Notes: generated by a model from the sequence alone, not told the origin. A stretch of DNA of 64,000 nucleotides from an uncultured Oscillospiraceae bacterium (GCA_949878425.1 CATLAL010000001.1:104706-168705), one strand, 5' to 3'; positions 16,282 through 25,030 are shown, counted from the stretch's first letter. Numbers and translations are program-made.

Positions 16282-17330
16282 GGCACGTCCTCCTCCTTTG
16301 GGGGTAACTGGTTATTTTTCCCAAACATCTTGGTCAGGCTCTCGGCAAAGTAGCTCAGCCGCGCGGCCACGGCGGCGTAGTCCATCCGGGTAGGTCCCAC
16401 CACGCCGATGAGCCCCCGCATGTTCTCGCCGATGTCGTAGCTGGCCACCACCACGCTGGCGTCCCGCAGGGCCTCGTTGAGGTTCTCCGGACCGATGAGA
16501 ATCTGCATGGGCGTGCCCTCGTCCAGCACCGGAAGGCTTTCCTTCCGGTCTGTCAGAAGGCCCATCAGCTCGTTGGCACGGCCCAGGTCCTGAAACTCCG
16601 GCTGGCTGAGGATCCGGGTCTGCCCGGCGGCGTACACCTGGTTCTGGGCGCTGCTCTCCATGACGCCGGCGGCGTACTCAATGGCCTGGGAGAGGGGCAT
16701 GAAGAGCTCCGCCCCCAGCTGGCTGGTGAGGCCCATCAGCTTCTGGCCCATCTCCGGGGCGCTGATGCCGGTGAAGTGGGAATTGAGCAGGTTCGCCAGG
16801 GCCGGCAGCTCCCCGTCCGTTATGGGCAGCTGGCAGTGCAGCAGCTGGCTCTTGACCCGGCTGTCGTCGGTCATCACCACGGCGATGAAGCTGCCCGCGT
16901 CCACCGGGAGGAGGTCGTAGCGCCGGACCGTGACGCTGCTCTTCCCCGCGGCCACCGAGTAGGCGGGATAGCCGGCGATGGAGCTGACCACCTGGCCCGC
17001 CTGGGCCACCACGCTGTCCAGCTGTCCCAGCTTTCCGCTGAGGGCCGCGTTGATCTCCTCCGCCTCCTGGACGGTGAGGGCCTTGCGCTCCATCAGCTCG
17101 TTGACGTAGAGCCGATACCCCTTGGGGGAGGGGATGCGGCCCGCCGAGGTGTGGGGCTGCTCCAAATAGCCCTGCTCCGTCAGATCCGCCAGCTCGTTGC
17201 GGATGGTGGCGGAGCTTACCGCCCCGCCCATGGCTTGGGCGATGAACTTGGAGCCCACCGGCTCCGCGGCGTCGATGTACCGCTCCGTGACCACCTTCAG
17301 TATTTGCTTCTTTCGGGCGGTCAATTCCAT
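16278..17330 (-). CDS. hrcA: Heat-inducible transcription repressor HrcA
   Basis: A 350-residue HrcA: winged helix at 1-75 (MELTARKKQILKVVTERYI, VGSKFIAQ, SSATIRNELADLTEQGYLEQPHTSAGR in consecutive pieces), a GAF-like domain and the C-terminal GVVGPTRMDYAAVAARL segment. It represses the operon by binding the CIRCE element found 14 bases upstream of its start; GroE is needed for its folding in other Firmicutes. It heads the operon and is coupled to grpE by a 4-base overlap. The start ATG has AAAGGAG upstream. Confidence 0.97.
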   Translation of the reverse strand: MELTARKKQILKVVTERYIDAAEPVGSKFIAQAMGGAVSSATIRNELADLTEQGYLEQPHTSAGRIPSPKGYRLYVNELMERKALTVQEAEEINAALSGKLGQLDSVVAQAGQVVSSIAGYPAYSVAAGKSSVTVRRYDLLPVDAGSFIAVVMTDDSRVKSQLLHCQLPITDGELPALANLLNSHFTGISAPEMGQKLMGLTSQLGAELFMPLSQAIEYAAGVMESSAQNQVYAAGQTRILSQPEFQDLGRANELMGLLTDRKESLPVLDEGTPMQILIGPENLNEALRDASVVVASYDIGENMRGLIGVVGPTRMDYAAVAARLSYFAESLTKMFGKNNQLPPKEEDVP

Positions 17331-17343
17331 GGCGCCATCTCCT

Positions 17344-17370
17344 TTAGCACTCCCTTGCCTCGAGTGCTAA
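17344..17370. promoter_or_regulatory. CIRCE operator
   Basis: A perfect TTAGCACTC-N9-GAGTGCTAA inverted repeat, the HrcA binding site, lies between the promoter and the hrcA start. Confidence 0.97.
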
Positions 17371-17374
17371 GCGC

Positions 17375-17403
17375 AGTTTAACACCATTAGTCTCCCATGT
17401 CAA
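17375..17403 (-). promoter_or_regulatory. SigA-type promoter of hrcA operon
   Basis: TTGACA (17398-17403) and TAAACT (17375-17380) on the minus strand with a 17-base spacer, directly upstream of CIRCE. Confidence 0.85.
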
Positions 17404-17497
17404 TAGAATTTGTTGCATCCAATTTGAACAATTTGTAAATTCCCCCGGTGGAAAATCCGGGCAGGGAAAGGGCCCCCGGCGACGGGGCGGTGACGTA

Positions 17498-17659
17498 AGA
17501 GCCTGTTTCATATCTCGATGCGGTCGGATTGACGAGGGGATTTCTCGCCAATCAAGGCGTGCGGCCGAAGGAGTACTTTGTGTATTTCGAGGCCAAGCAA
17601 CGACGAGTGGCGGAAAATCCGCCGTCAATCCGTGTGTAGCGAGATATGAAACAGGCTCT
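17498..17659 (+). repeat. Family C MITE-like element, short form
   Basis: 162 bp bounded by AGAGCCTGTTTCATATCTCG and GAGATATGAAACAGGCTCT, nearly perfect terminal inverted repeats of about 19 bases. The interior has GCCAATCAAGGC, TTTGTGTATTTCGAGG and GAGTGGCGGAAAATCCGCC. It has no coding capacity and lacks the nested cassette of the two longer copies. Confidence 0.85.
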
Positions 17660-17727
17660 AAGAAAACATTTTAAGCGAGGGCCGGCGGAGCGTCAAGCTG
17701 AGCGTTTGGATGAGTTCAGCTCCGGAG

Positions 17728-17890
17728 TCACCGCTTGATTTTGGATGAACCCACAAACCATGTAGACGTTCAGGCAAAGGACGCTTTGAAGGAAGCGCTG
17801 ATAAGCTTCCCTGGGCCTGCTTTGCTTGCTTCACATGAGGAGAATTTTTATAACGGTTGGGTGCATCGGGTGATACGTATTGAAATATGT
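17728..17890 (+). pseudogene. Remnant of an ABC-F type ATPase gene
   Basis: About 45 codons from 17735 translate to LILDEPTNHVDVQAKDALKE then ALISFPGPALLASHEENFYN, which is the Walker B-to-H-loop part of an ABC-F ribosome-protection/EttA-like ATPase. The frame is closed by stops upstream (17711) and the match ends near IRIE before a family D repeat. No Walker A or linker part is present nearby, so it is a relic of a lost gene. Confidence 0.65.
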
Positions 17891-17946
17891 GGGCGGGCGA
17901 TGCCCGCCCCTACAAGGAAATGGCATCTGTTTTGAAGCGTGCTGTA
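17890..17946 (-). repeat. Family D REP-like unit
   Basis: The minus-strand reading is GCACGCTTCAAAACAGATGCC, then TTGTAGGGGCGGGCATCGCC and CGCCC. It matches the copies at 21026 and 25599 and carries the GGGCGGGC-GCCCGCCC palindrome. Confidence 0.75.
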
Positions 17947-17954
17947 ATTTTGGG

Positions 17955-18050
17955 TAAAAAGAACATTTGGCGCGAAACTGTCGTTTCGCTTTGAGCCTCG
18001 CTCTGAAACTGCCTAAGCAAAACGACATTTCGCGCCAAAAGTATTTTAAA
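17955..18050. repeat. Degenerate pair of family B tails
   Basis: Two inverted copies of the GCGCGAAAC/GTTTCGC tail (GGCGCGAAACTGTCGTTTCGC and its counterpart before 18045) lie next to each other, without the main hairpin, just downstream of the DEAD-box gene stop. Confidence 0.5.
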
Positions 18051-18059
18051 TATGTCCCG

Positions 18060-19487
18060 TCACTTCTTCGCTCCGGGCCGCTTCCGGCCGCGCCGCCCGT
18101 CGGCAAAGGCCACCAGGCGTCCCACCCTGGGCGGCTCAGAGGAGATCCGGCGCACCGGCGGCGCCTGAACCGGCGGGAACTGGAGCGCCGGCTTTTCCGC
18201 GGGCCGGGGAGAGGGCCGCTCCGGCTGAGGGGCCGGTGCGGTTCGCTCCATCCGCCGCTCCGCCGGCTTTTGCCTCTGGGGCCGCTCTGTCCGGGCCAGC
18301 CGCTCCGCCCGGGGCGGGCGGGGCTCCCGCTGCTTCTTGGGGGTGGCCTCCAGGATCTCCATGGGCCAGGGGTGGTCCTCCACCGTGGGGATTTTTTTGC
18401 GGATCAGCTTCTCGATGTCCTTCAGGTAGGCCAGCTCGTCAAAGTTGCAGAAGCTGATGGCCACGCCGCCGCGGCCCGCCCGGCCCGTGCGGCCGATGCG
18501 GTGGACGTAGGTCTCCGGCACGTTGGGCAGCTCGTAGTTGACCACCGCCGCCAGCTCGCTGACGTCGATGCCCCGGGCGGCGATGTCCGTGGCCACCAGC
18601 ACCCGGATAGCCCCGCTCTTGAAGCTGTCCAGGGCCCGGATGCGGGCGGTCTGCCCCTTGTTGCCGTGGATGGCCATGGCGGCGATGCCGGAGCGCTCCA
18701 GCTCCTTGACCACCCGGTCCGCGCCGTGCTTGGTGTTGGTAAAGACCAGGACGCTGTCTAGGCTCCGGTCCTGGAGCACGTGCTGGAGCAGAAGCTTTTT
18801 GTTGCCCTTGTCCACCTTGTAGAGCCGCTGCTCAATGGCGTCCACGGTGGAGGACTGGGGCGTTACCTCCACCCGCACCGGGTCGCGGAGGATTTTCTGG
18901 GACAACTCCGCGATCTCCTGGGGCATGGTGGCGGAGAAGAGGAGGGTCTGCCGCTGGACAGGCAGGCGGGCGATCACCTTGCGCACGTCGTGGATAAAGC
19001 CCATATCCAGCATCCGGTCCGCCTCGTCCAGGACAAAGGCCTCAATAGAGCGCAGGTCGATGTGCCCCTGACTGCACAGGTCGTTGAGCCGGCCCGGCGT
19101 GGCTACCAGCACGTCCACGCCCTTTTGGAGGGCCTCCACCTGGGGCGTCTGGCCCACGCCGCCAAAGATCACGGTGTTTCGGATGGGGAGGTACTTGCCG
19201 TACTGGTCAAAGCTCTCCTTGATCTGAAGGGCCAGCTCCCGGGTGGGGGTCAGGACCAATACGCGGATGGGCGTATGGCGGCGGCTGACCCGGCCGTTGA
19301 GCCGCTGGAGGAGGGGAATGGCGAAGGCGGCGGTTTTGCCGGTGCCGGTCTGGGCGCAGCCGATGAGATCCCGGCCCTCCAGCACCGGCGGGATGGCCTC
19401 GGCCTGGATGGGGGACGGCGCGGTATAGCCCAGCTCGTCCACCGCCTGGAGCAGCTGGGGCAGTAAGTTCAAGTCGTGAAAAGTCAT
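18060..19487 (-). CDS. DEAD-box ATP-dependent RNA helicase, RhlE/CshA type
   Basis: A 475-residue helicase: Q motif, motif I AQTGTGKT, Ia PTRELA, DEAD in [17 protein letters not shown] in LFSATMP, and C-terminal [10 protein letters not shown] and [11 protein letters not shown]. After about residue 375 follows a ~100-residue Arg/Pro-rich basic tail, which probably binds RNA. It would unwind structured RNA in ribosome assembly or mRNA decay. ATG 19487 follows AGGAAC; 33 further in-frame codons upstream overlap the promoter and are not expected to be translated. Single gene with its own promoter. Confidence 0.92.
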   Translation of the reverse strand: MTFHDLNLLPQLLQAVDELGYTAPSPIQAEAIPPVLEGRDLIGCAQTGTGKTAAFAIPLLQRLNGRVSRRHTPIRVLVLTPTRELALQIKESFDQYGKYLPIRNTVIFGGVGQTPQVEALQKGVDVLVATPGRLNDLCSQGHIDLRSIEAFVLDEADRMLDMGFIHDVRKVIARLPVQRQTLLFSATMPQEIAELSQKILRDPVRVEVTPQSSTVDAIEQRLYKVDKGNKKLLLQHVLQDRSLDSVLVFTNTKHGADRVVKELERSGIAAMAIHGNKGQTARIRALDSFKSGAIRVLVATDIAARGIDVSELAAVVNYELPNVPETYVHRIGRTGRAGRGGVAISFCNFDELAYLKDIEKLIRKKIPTVEDHPWPMEILEATPKKQREPRPPRAERLARTERPQRQKPAERRMERTAPAPQPERPSPRPAEKPALQFPPVQAPPVRRISSEPPRVGRLVAFADGRRGRKRPGAKK

Positions 19488-19511
19488 AGCGTTCCTGTTT
19501 TCTGTAGATTT

Positions 19512-19564
19512 GCCGCCTGAAGAGGCGGCTCTGTTATTATATACGCTTTTCAGAGGAAAAGCAA
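19512..19564 (-). promoter_or_regulatory. Promoter and leader hairpin of DEAD-box helicase gene
   Basis: TTGCTT (19559-19564), 17 bases, TATAAT (19536-19541) on the minus strand. The leader then has GCCGCC(TCTTCA)GGCGGC (19512-19529), a hairpin that could make translation temperature- or helicase-sensitive. Confidence 0.75.
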
Positions 19565-19624
19565 TGGGAAAAAGGGCGTCCGGCACGCCTGCCCCATAAA
19601 ATCATTTTCTGTTGAAGACTCGAT

Positions 19625-19665
19625 GCATGGGGGGCCGGTGGGGACACCGGCCCCTACAGAGGCAG
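19625..19665. repeat. REP-like GGCCGGTG-CACCGGCC palindrome
   Basis: GGGGCCGGTGGGGACACCGGCCCC (in two arms around GGGA) beside a CTACAGAGG end. A weaker relative is at 11869-11890. It lies between convergently spaced minus-strand genes without coding potential. Confidence 0.5.
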
Positions 19666-19701
19666 CGCCTCCGCAGGGGCGGATGTCCGGCCAAGGGCCC
19701 G

Positions 19702-20940
19702 CTAGGACAGGTTTGAGACCGCCACAAACAGGTTGGAAATTTCATACCATGCGGCAAAATCCACGCTGCCCGTCTGGGGCAGGTGGAAAACGCTCTGAAA
19801 TTCCTTCACCGCCGCCTGGGTGGCCGGACCGTAGATTCCGTCCGCCGGCGTTTTGGGGATGGCGGGAAAGTTATCCGCAATGCGGTTGAGCTGTGTCTGG
19901 ATGGTGCGCACGGCTTCGCCCTCGCTGCCCAGCGTGAGGACCTCGCCGCCGTAGGACAGCGGGATGCCCTCCACCTTTTCGGCGCTTTTCAGGTAGATCT
20001 CCGCGCCGTAGTATTTGCGCAGGATGCTGATGGCGTCCCAGCCCTGCTCCGCCAGAGCTTGGGACCCCCACTGGCTCAGGCCGCTGCACTGGGTCCTCCG
20101 GCCATCGCAGTACTGGGTGAAAAGCGGCTGGGAAATTCCCTCCTTGGTGACATAAGTCGTGAAAAGGTCGTCCACCACCACGCCGATCTCCTCAAAAATG
20201 GTTCGCCCATGGAAATAGGACTGGTCAAAGGCCGTAGAGCTGGTGACTGTAAAATTGTAGCCCTTTCCCCGGTACCACTCGGTGTAGACCCGGTTGAGCG
20301 TGAAGGAGAGGATTGCCAGGACATTGGCCTTGATGGCCTCTGTCCGCCAGGTGGAATAGATCTCGCTGCACGCTACGTTTTTGATGTAGTCCTTGAAGGG
20401 GACCCAGTAGTTCTGGGCGGAGGCGTCGTCCGGCCGTCCGGCGTGGACCACGATAAACTCCGGGATCACAGGCTCCGGCAGCACCACCAGGCCCCCTGGC
20501 TCCGGCAGGGGCTTCACCGCGTCCTCCTGGGGCCTGGCAGAGGGCTCTCCCCAGAGGGCGTGGGGCGCCAGCGCAATATTTCGGATATTGAAGCCAGCGG
20601 CGCTGGCCCTTGGCATCGCCGCCCGCTGAATCGCCCGTCCTGCCGGCAGCAGCTCCACGCCGCCGATGTGGAGCCGCTGATACCCCTTCGCGGAGACGGT
20701 GACATTATAGACGGCATAGGGCCGCTGTTCTGCTGTGCTCTCCACCACGGACCACTCCATCGGCGGCGCGGGCAGCTCGACAAAGGGCGTCTGGCCGGAA
20801 GAATCGGTGGTCAGCTCCTCCAGAACGCTGCCGTCGGCGGGGTCCGTGATCCGGACGCTGGCGCCGGCAATGGGCTGAGGCGCTTCCCCATCCGTTACAA
20901 AAATTTGCAGATCGCCTTTGTCCAGATAATTTGGATTCAT
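19702..20940 (-). CDS. sleC: Spore cortex-lytic enzyme SleC-like (SpoIID domain plus peptidoglycan-binding domain)
   Basis: A 412-residue protein with the SleC layout: an N-terminal beta-rich pro-region (residues 8-105, LQIFVTDGEAPQPIAGASVR), a SpoIID/LytB-type domain (about 185-320, with conserved E201 in WRTEAIKANVLAIL and CSGLSQWGSQALAEQG), and a C-terminal PG_binding_1 domain (about 335-395, LGSEGEAVRTIQTQLNRIA). In Clostridium perfringens and C. difficile SleC is a zymogen that degrades spore cortex after cleavage by Csp proteases. Here two Csp-like genes lie divergently next door. ATG 20940 follows AAAGGAGGAG. Between the TTTCC site and the repeat, CATAGAAT (minus strand) resembles a mother-cell sigma -10 element. 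Confidence 0.82.
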   Translation of the reverse strand: MNPNYLDKGDLQIFVTDGEAPQPIAGASVRITDPADGSVLEELTTDSSGQTPFVELPAPPMEWSVVESTAEQRPYAVYNVTVSAKGYQRLHIGGVELLPAGRAIQRAAMPRASAAGFNIRNIALAPHALWGEPSARPQEDAVKPLPEPGGLVVLPEPVIPEFIVVHAGRPDDASAQNYWVPFKDYIKNVACSEIYSTWRTEAIKANVLAILSFTLNRVYTEWYRGKGYNFTVTSSTAFDQSYFHGRTIFEEIGVVVDDLFTTYVTKEGISQPLFTQYCDGRRTQCSGLSQWGSQALAEQGWDAISILRKYYGAEIYLKSAEKVEGIPLSYGGEVLTLGSEGEAVRTIQTQLNRIADNFPAIPKTPADGIYGPATQAAVKEFQSVFHLPQTGSVDFAAWYEISNLFVAVSNLS

Positions 20941-20960
20941 AAGGGCACTCCTCCTTTCCG

Positions 20961-20974
20961 TATACTATTCTATG
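20961..20974 (-). promoter_or_regulatory. Possible sporulation sigma -10 element upstream of sleC
   Basis: The minus strand reads CATAGAATAGTATA, close to the CATA...TA -10 element of SigE/SigK promoters. No good -35 was seen, so this is tentative. Confidence 0.35.
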
Positions 20975-21025
20975 CGGGAGGGGCTCATCGGCCCCTCCTG
21001 TGCCGAACCGCTTATGGGAGCAGCT

Positions 21026-21081
21026 ATAGCAAGCTTCAAAATAGATGCGGCTCGTCTGTAGGGGCGGGCATTGCCCGCCCG
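21026..21081 (+). repeat. Family D REP-like unit
   Basis: TAGCAAGCTTCAAAATAGATG, then CTGTAGGGGCGGGCATTGCC and CGCCC. It lies in the divergent sleC-csp region just before the family A copy. Confidence 0.75.
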
Positions 21082-21116
21082 CATGATAACCGCATTCCGT
21101 TACCGGGCAAAAATCT

Positions 21117-21279
21117 AGGGTCTGTTCACATAAGAGAAAGGAGGGAATTTTTGAGGAACTTTTTGCCCTATGCACGGCGAAAAGCTGCAGGCGTACTGTC
21201 GTACGTCAAAACTTTTTAACGCGGCAGACGGCAAAAGCGGCCGAAAAGGCCCGCGTTTCGCCTTATGTGAACAGGCCCT
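21117..21279 (-). repeat. Family A MITE-like element, copy 2
   Basis: 163 bp bounded by AGGGTCTGTTCACATAAGAG and CTTATGTGAACAGGCCCT. The interior is the reverse complement of copy 1, so it is inverted. It lies 90 bases upstream of the first csp gene. Confidence 0.85.
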
Positions 21280-21303
21280 AGGAATAGCGGTGGGTTTAGG
21301 CTC

Positions 21304-21348
21304 GCATTAAAATTCTTTTTGATGCTTTTTCTTTCAAGAAAAAGCATC
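21304..21348 (-). repeat. Family B hairpin repeat, copy 6
   Basis: GATGCTTTTTCTTG/CAAGAAAAAGCATC hairpin with AAAGAATTTTAATGCG tail on the minus strand, only about 20 bases before the csp start codon. Confidence 0.75.
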
Positions 21349-21369
21349 GGCATTTGAAAGGAGGGGCGT

Positions 21370-22941
21370 ATGGAGTACATCGTCAAATATACGGGAGACA
21401 TTCTCGCGCTGGGCTATCCCACGGAGCCGCTGGACGCCCAGTTTGCCATTATGGAATTGGGGGACCAGAATCCGGAGCAGCTGCTGGACTATCCGCAGAT
21501 AACCAGCTACGAGCCGGCCCGCCGCATCAGCGGCCTTGCGAGCCGGGGAGGCGCCGCCGCCCAGCGCGGTATGGAGGCGGCCTGCGTCCCGCCGGTATGG
21601 AGGGACTATGGACTGACGGGACAGGGCGTGCTGATGGGCTTTGTGGACTCTGGGATTGATCTGAACCATCCGGAATTCCAGGACGCGGAGGGCCGCAGTC
21701 GGATTGTCGCCCTCTGGGACATGGCGGCGCAGGGCACGCCTCCGGAGGGGTTCCGCCATGGGGCCGCCTACTCTGAGGCGGAACTTGCCGGCGGGCAGGT
21801 CTCCTCCCCGGACCAGAGCGGTCACGGCACCGCCGTGGCCGCGGTAGCCGCCGGGCAAAGCGGAGTCGCCTTCGGGGCGTCAATCGCCATGGTAAAGCTT
21901 CCCAGCGCGCAGACCACGGACATCATGCGGGCGGTAAAATATCTGCTGGATCAGGCGGAGAGGCGCGCAATGCCCTGCGTGATCAATCTCAGCTACGGCA
22001 CCAACTGCGGCTCCCACTGGGGTCAGACGCTGTTTGAGTCCTACATCGATCAGTCGGCCCAGCGCGGGCGGAGCGTAGTGGTCTGCGCCGCCGGAAACGA
22101 GGGGACTGGGGCCCACCACTTCTACGGCAATCTGACAGAGGGCGGCGTTTTGGACGCGGAGTTTACCGTGTCCACGCGGCGGGAGCAGGTCTGCCTCTCC
22201 CTGTGGAAGAATTTTATTGACGAGGCGGCCTTTGAGCTGGTGCTCCCCAGCGGCCAGAGCACCGGCCCGCTGACAGAGGGGACCAGGCTGCTGCGCTTTG
22301 GGGCGGTCCGGCTATCGGTGTTCTACGGCGTGCCCACCCATTACAGTACCTCCCAGGAGGTGCTGTTCCTCCTGGACGCCCCGCCGGGAGGGCTGGATGG
22401 GCTGTGGAAGCTCCGCTGCTACGGCGGGAAGATTGCGGATGGGCGCTTTAATGTCTGGCTTCCCACTGTGGAGGAGGTCAGCGACCGCACCGCCTTCCTT
22501 CAGCCCGCGCCGGATCTGACCATTACGCTCCCGGCCACAGCCGTATATCCCATTTCCGTAGGCGGCTTCCGGACGGAGACCGAGACCGTCAGCCCCTTTT
22601 CCGGGCGGGGAATCCAGGACTGCGCGGGCCGGACGCTTTTAGATTTGACGGCCCCGGCGGAGGGCGTCCGGTCCGCCAAGGCCGGAGGCGGCTACGACGC
22701 CTTCACCGGCACCAGTATGGCGGCACCCTTTGTCTCCGGCGCGGCGGCGCTGATGATGGAGTGGGGCGTGATCCAGGGGAACGACCGGCTCCTCTACAAC
22801 CAGCGGGTGAAGGCGTTTTTGTGCAAGGGCGCCCTGCGAAGCCCCTTTTTAACCTACCCCAACGCCCAGTGGGGCTATGGGCGGCTGAACCTCTGCGCGT
22901 CCATGGCCGCGCTGGTCAGCCATTTGGAAAGGGGGCTTTGA
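21370..22941 (+). CDS. Subtilisin-family germination protease, CspB-like
   Basis: A 523-residue S8 peptidase without signal peptide. After an N-terminal pro-region of about 80 residues comes the catalytic domain with D93 (FVDSGID), H152 (SGHGTAVAAVAAG), oxyanion N243 (AAGNEGTG) and S449 (GTSMAAPFVSG). A jellyroll-type insertion of about 150 residues lies between N243 and S449, as in clostridial Csp proteases. In Clostridium, Csp enzymes cut pro-SleC during germination; the neighbouring divergent gene is SleC-like, which supports this role. ATG 21370 follows AAAGGAGGGG. It is followed two bases later by a second csp-type gene. All triad residues are intact. Confidence 0.8.
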   Translation: MEYIVKYTGDILALGYPTEPLDAQFAIMELGDQNPEQLLDYPQITSYEPARRISGLASRGGAAAQRGMEAACVPPVWRDYGLTGQGVLMGFVDSGIDLNHPEFQDAEGRSRIVALWDMAAQGTPPEGFRHGAAYSEAELAGGQVSSPDQSGHGTAVAAVAAGQSGVAFGASIAMVKLPSAQTTDIMRAVKYLLDQAERRAMPCVINLSYGTNCGSHWGQTLFESYIDQSAQRGRSVVVCAAGNEGTGAHHFYGNLTEGGVLDAEFTVSTRREQVCLSLWKNFIDEAAFELVLPSGQSTGPLTEGTRLLRFGAVRLSVFYGVPTHYSTSQEVLFLLDAPPGGLDGLWKLRCYGGKIADGRFNVWLPTVEEVSDRTAFLQPAPDLTITLPATAVYPISVGGFRTETETVSPFSGRGIQDCAGRTLLDLTAPAEGVRSAKAGGGYDAFTGTSMAAPFVSGAAALMMEWGVIQGNDRLLYNQRVKAFLCKGALRSPFLTYPNAQWGYGRLNLCASMAALVSHLERGL

Positions 22942-22943
22942 GG

Positions 22944-24656
22944 ATGCGGCTTTCCCCTGAGGCGCTGGAATTTATCCACGCCCCGGACACGGTGGATTTT
23001 GTCACCCGGGCCACGGACGCGTTTTTTGAGTATGCGCACAAGTCCGACGAGATTGTGGTGGGCCAGATGCTCTCCGGGCGCTATGTGCTATGCTACGTCA
23101 AGGCGGAGAACTTCTACAAGCTGGGAGAGGCCCTGGGAGCGGCCTTTGTCAGCTCCGCCTCCGTGGTGCTGGGGCTGCTGGACCGGCCCGCTCTGGAGGC
23201 GGCGGGCGTTTCCCAGGTCCACAGCCAGCCCTATCTCAATCTGAAGGGCCGGGGCGTGCTGGTCGGCTTTCTGGATACCGGGATTGACTATACCCAGGAG
23301 GTGTTCCGCTATGAGGACGGCGCCAGCAGGATCCAGTACATCTACGACCAGACCGCCGAAGGGGAGCCGCCCTCCGGCTTTCTCCTGGGCCGGGAGTACA
23401 GCAAGGCGGACATCGACGCGGCACTTGCCTCCGCTGACCCCTATGCCCTGGTGCCGGAGCGGGATGAGAGCGGCCACGGAACCTTCCTGGCCTCCGTGGC
23501 CGCCGGACGCCAGACGGAGGAGTTTACCGGCGCGGCTCCGGACGCGGAGATCATCGCTGTGAAGCTGAGAACGGCCCGGCCCTTCTATCGGGAGAGGTAC
23601 TGCGTCCCCCCGGAGCAGGAGAACGCCTATGAGTCCAGCGCCGTGATGCTCGGCGTGGAGTACATTCTGAAAAAGGCCCGGGAGCTGGGACGTCCCGTGG
23701 TCATCTGCATCGGCCTCGGCACGAACGCCGGGAGCCACGACGGAGCCAGCGTCTTTGAGGAGTATCTGGGGAACGTGTCCATTCAGAAGGGCGTGTGCCT
23801 GTGCGCGGCGGCGGGGAATGAGGCCGAGGCCCGGCACCACACCGGCGGGGTCCTCCAGCCGGGAGAGAAGCCGGGACGGATCGATTTAAAGGTGGGGGAT
23901 CAGGCCGGGGATGTATACCTTGGCATCTGGAACACGGTGGCGGACCGGCTGTCGGTCTCTGTGCGCTCTCCCTCCGGGGAGCTGGTGGGCCGGGTGCCCG
24001 CCCGGTCGGGAATCACGCCTGCCGCGGATGTAAAGCTGGTTCTGGAGGCGGCGCGGGTACAGATTGAGTATCATTTTCCCGTGGAGGGGAGCGGGGGACA
24101 GCTCTCCATCATCCGCATTTTGGGGGCCACGCCGGGAATATGGACCATCCAGCTCCACGGAGATGTGCTGCTCAGCGGGCAGTATCACGCCTGGCTGCCC
24201 ATTACGGGCTTTGTCTCCCCCTCTGTGGAGTTTTTATCCGCCGCGCCGGACTATACCATCACCAGCCCCGCCTCCGCCGTGGGGGTGATCTGCTGCGGCG
24301 CCTATGACAGTGCCGGGAAAAGCCTCTACGCCAAGTCCTCCCGGGGCCCCGCCTGGGACGGACGGATTCTGCCGGACATGGTGGCCCCCGGCGTGGGCGT
24401 TGGGGGAATCTATCCATACGGTCCGGGACTTATGAGCGGCACCAGCGCGGCGGCGGCGGTGCTGGCGGGCGTCTGCGCGCTGCTGCTCCAGTGGGGCGTT
24501 CGGGAGGGGAACGACCCCTCCATGAGCACCTATCAGATCCGGGCCTACCTCATCCGCGGGTGCCTGCGGCGGCCCGACATGGACTATCCCAATAATCAGT
24601 GGGGATACGGCTCCGTGCAGCTCATGCAGAGCTTCCACCTGATGCGGGAGCTCTAG
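22944..24656 (+). CDS. Subtilisin-family germination protease, second Csp-like protein
   Basis: A 570-residue S8 peptidase paralogous to the preceding one. Triad: D111 (GFLDTGID), H178 (ESGHGTFLASVAAG), S501 (MSGTSAAAAV), oxyanion N292 (AAAGNEAEA). Alanines replace the usual MAAP after the serine, but the nucleophile is present. In C. difficile the partner proteins CspA and CspC are inactive pseudoproteases that regulate germination. Here nothing visible disables the enzyme. ATG 22944 is two bases after the upstream stop, so the pair is one transcription unit. The stop codon TAG lies inside the left end of a family A element. Confidence 0.8.
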   Translation: MRLSPEALEFIHAPDTVDFVTRATDAFFEYAHKSDEIVVGQMLSGRYVLCYVKAENFYKLGEALGAAFVSSASVVLGLLDRPALEAAGVSQVHSQPYLNLKGRGVLVGFLDTGIDYTQEVFRYEDGASRIQYIYDQTAEGEPPSGFLLGREYSKADIDAALASADPYALVPERDESGHGTFLASVAAGRQTEEFTGAAPDAEIIAVKLRTARPFYRERYCVPPEQENAYESSAVMLGVEYILKKARELGRPVVICIGLGTNAGSHDGASVFEEYLGNVSIQKGVCLCAAAGNEAEARHHTGGVLQPGEKPGRIDLKVGDQAGDVYLGIWNTVADRLSVSVRSPSGELVGRVPARSGITPAADVKLVLEAARVQIEYHFPVEGSGGQLSIIRILGATPGIWTIQLHGDVLLSGQYHAWLPITGFVSPSVEFLSAAPDYTITSPASAVGVICCGAYDSAGKSLYAKSSRGPAWDGRILPDMVAPGVGVGGIYPYGPGLMSGTSAAAAVLAGVCALLLQWGVREGNDPSMSTYQIRAYLIRGCLRRPDMDYPNNQWGYGSVQLMQSFHLMREL

Positions 24657-24799
24657 GGCCTGTTCACATAGGGCGAAACGCGGGCCTTCTCGGCCGCTTT
24701 TGCCGTCTGCCGCGTGACAGTACGCCTGCAAAGTTTTGCCGTATGCAAGGCAAAAAATTGCTTGAAAATCCCCTCGGTTCTCTTATGTGAACAGACCCT
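24655..24799 (+). repeat. Family A MITE-like element, copy 3 (shortened)
   Basis: 145 bp bounded by AGGGCCTGTTCACATAGGGC and TATGTGAACAGACCCT. It is in the orientation of copy 1, opposite to copy 2, and lacks about 18 internal bases around the GACGTAC core. Its first bases provide the TAG stop of the second csp gene. Confidence 0.85.
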
Positions 24800-24991
24800 G
24801 GTCAACGCAGTTGAAAACGAGTAAAAGTTGGGCTCCGTCCCGTGGGCCGCGCTCTGCGCGGCTTAGGCTGGGGCGGCCTCTGGCCGCCTAACGCCAAACC
24901 CGCTGGCCTACGGCCACCTGGCCGGCCCTAAGCATTACCGCTTTTCAACTGCGGTCACTATATAGAGCCTTAATAGGCCCCAAGCAGCGCT
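24800..24991. other. Gene-free segment with GC palindromes
   Basis: GCAGTTGAAAA...TTTTCAACTGC brackets about 150 bases with GGCCGCGCTCTGCGCGGC and GGCGGCCTCTGGCCGCC hairpins. No coding potential was recognised; it may be a further small non-autonomous repeat. Confidence 0.4.
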
Positions 24992-25030
24992 AAGGCGGTA
25001 CGGCCCCATACAGGGGCCGTACCGCCTTTT
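24992..25030 (+). terminator. Strong intrinsic terminator
   Basis: AAGGCGGTACGGCCCC (24992-25007) pairs perfectly with 25013-25028, followed by TT. It separates the csp unit from the convergent small zinc-protein gene. Confidence 0.85.
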
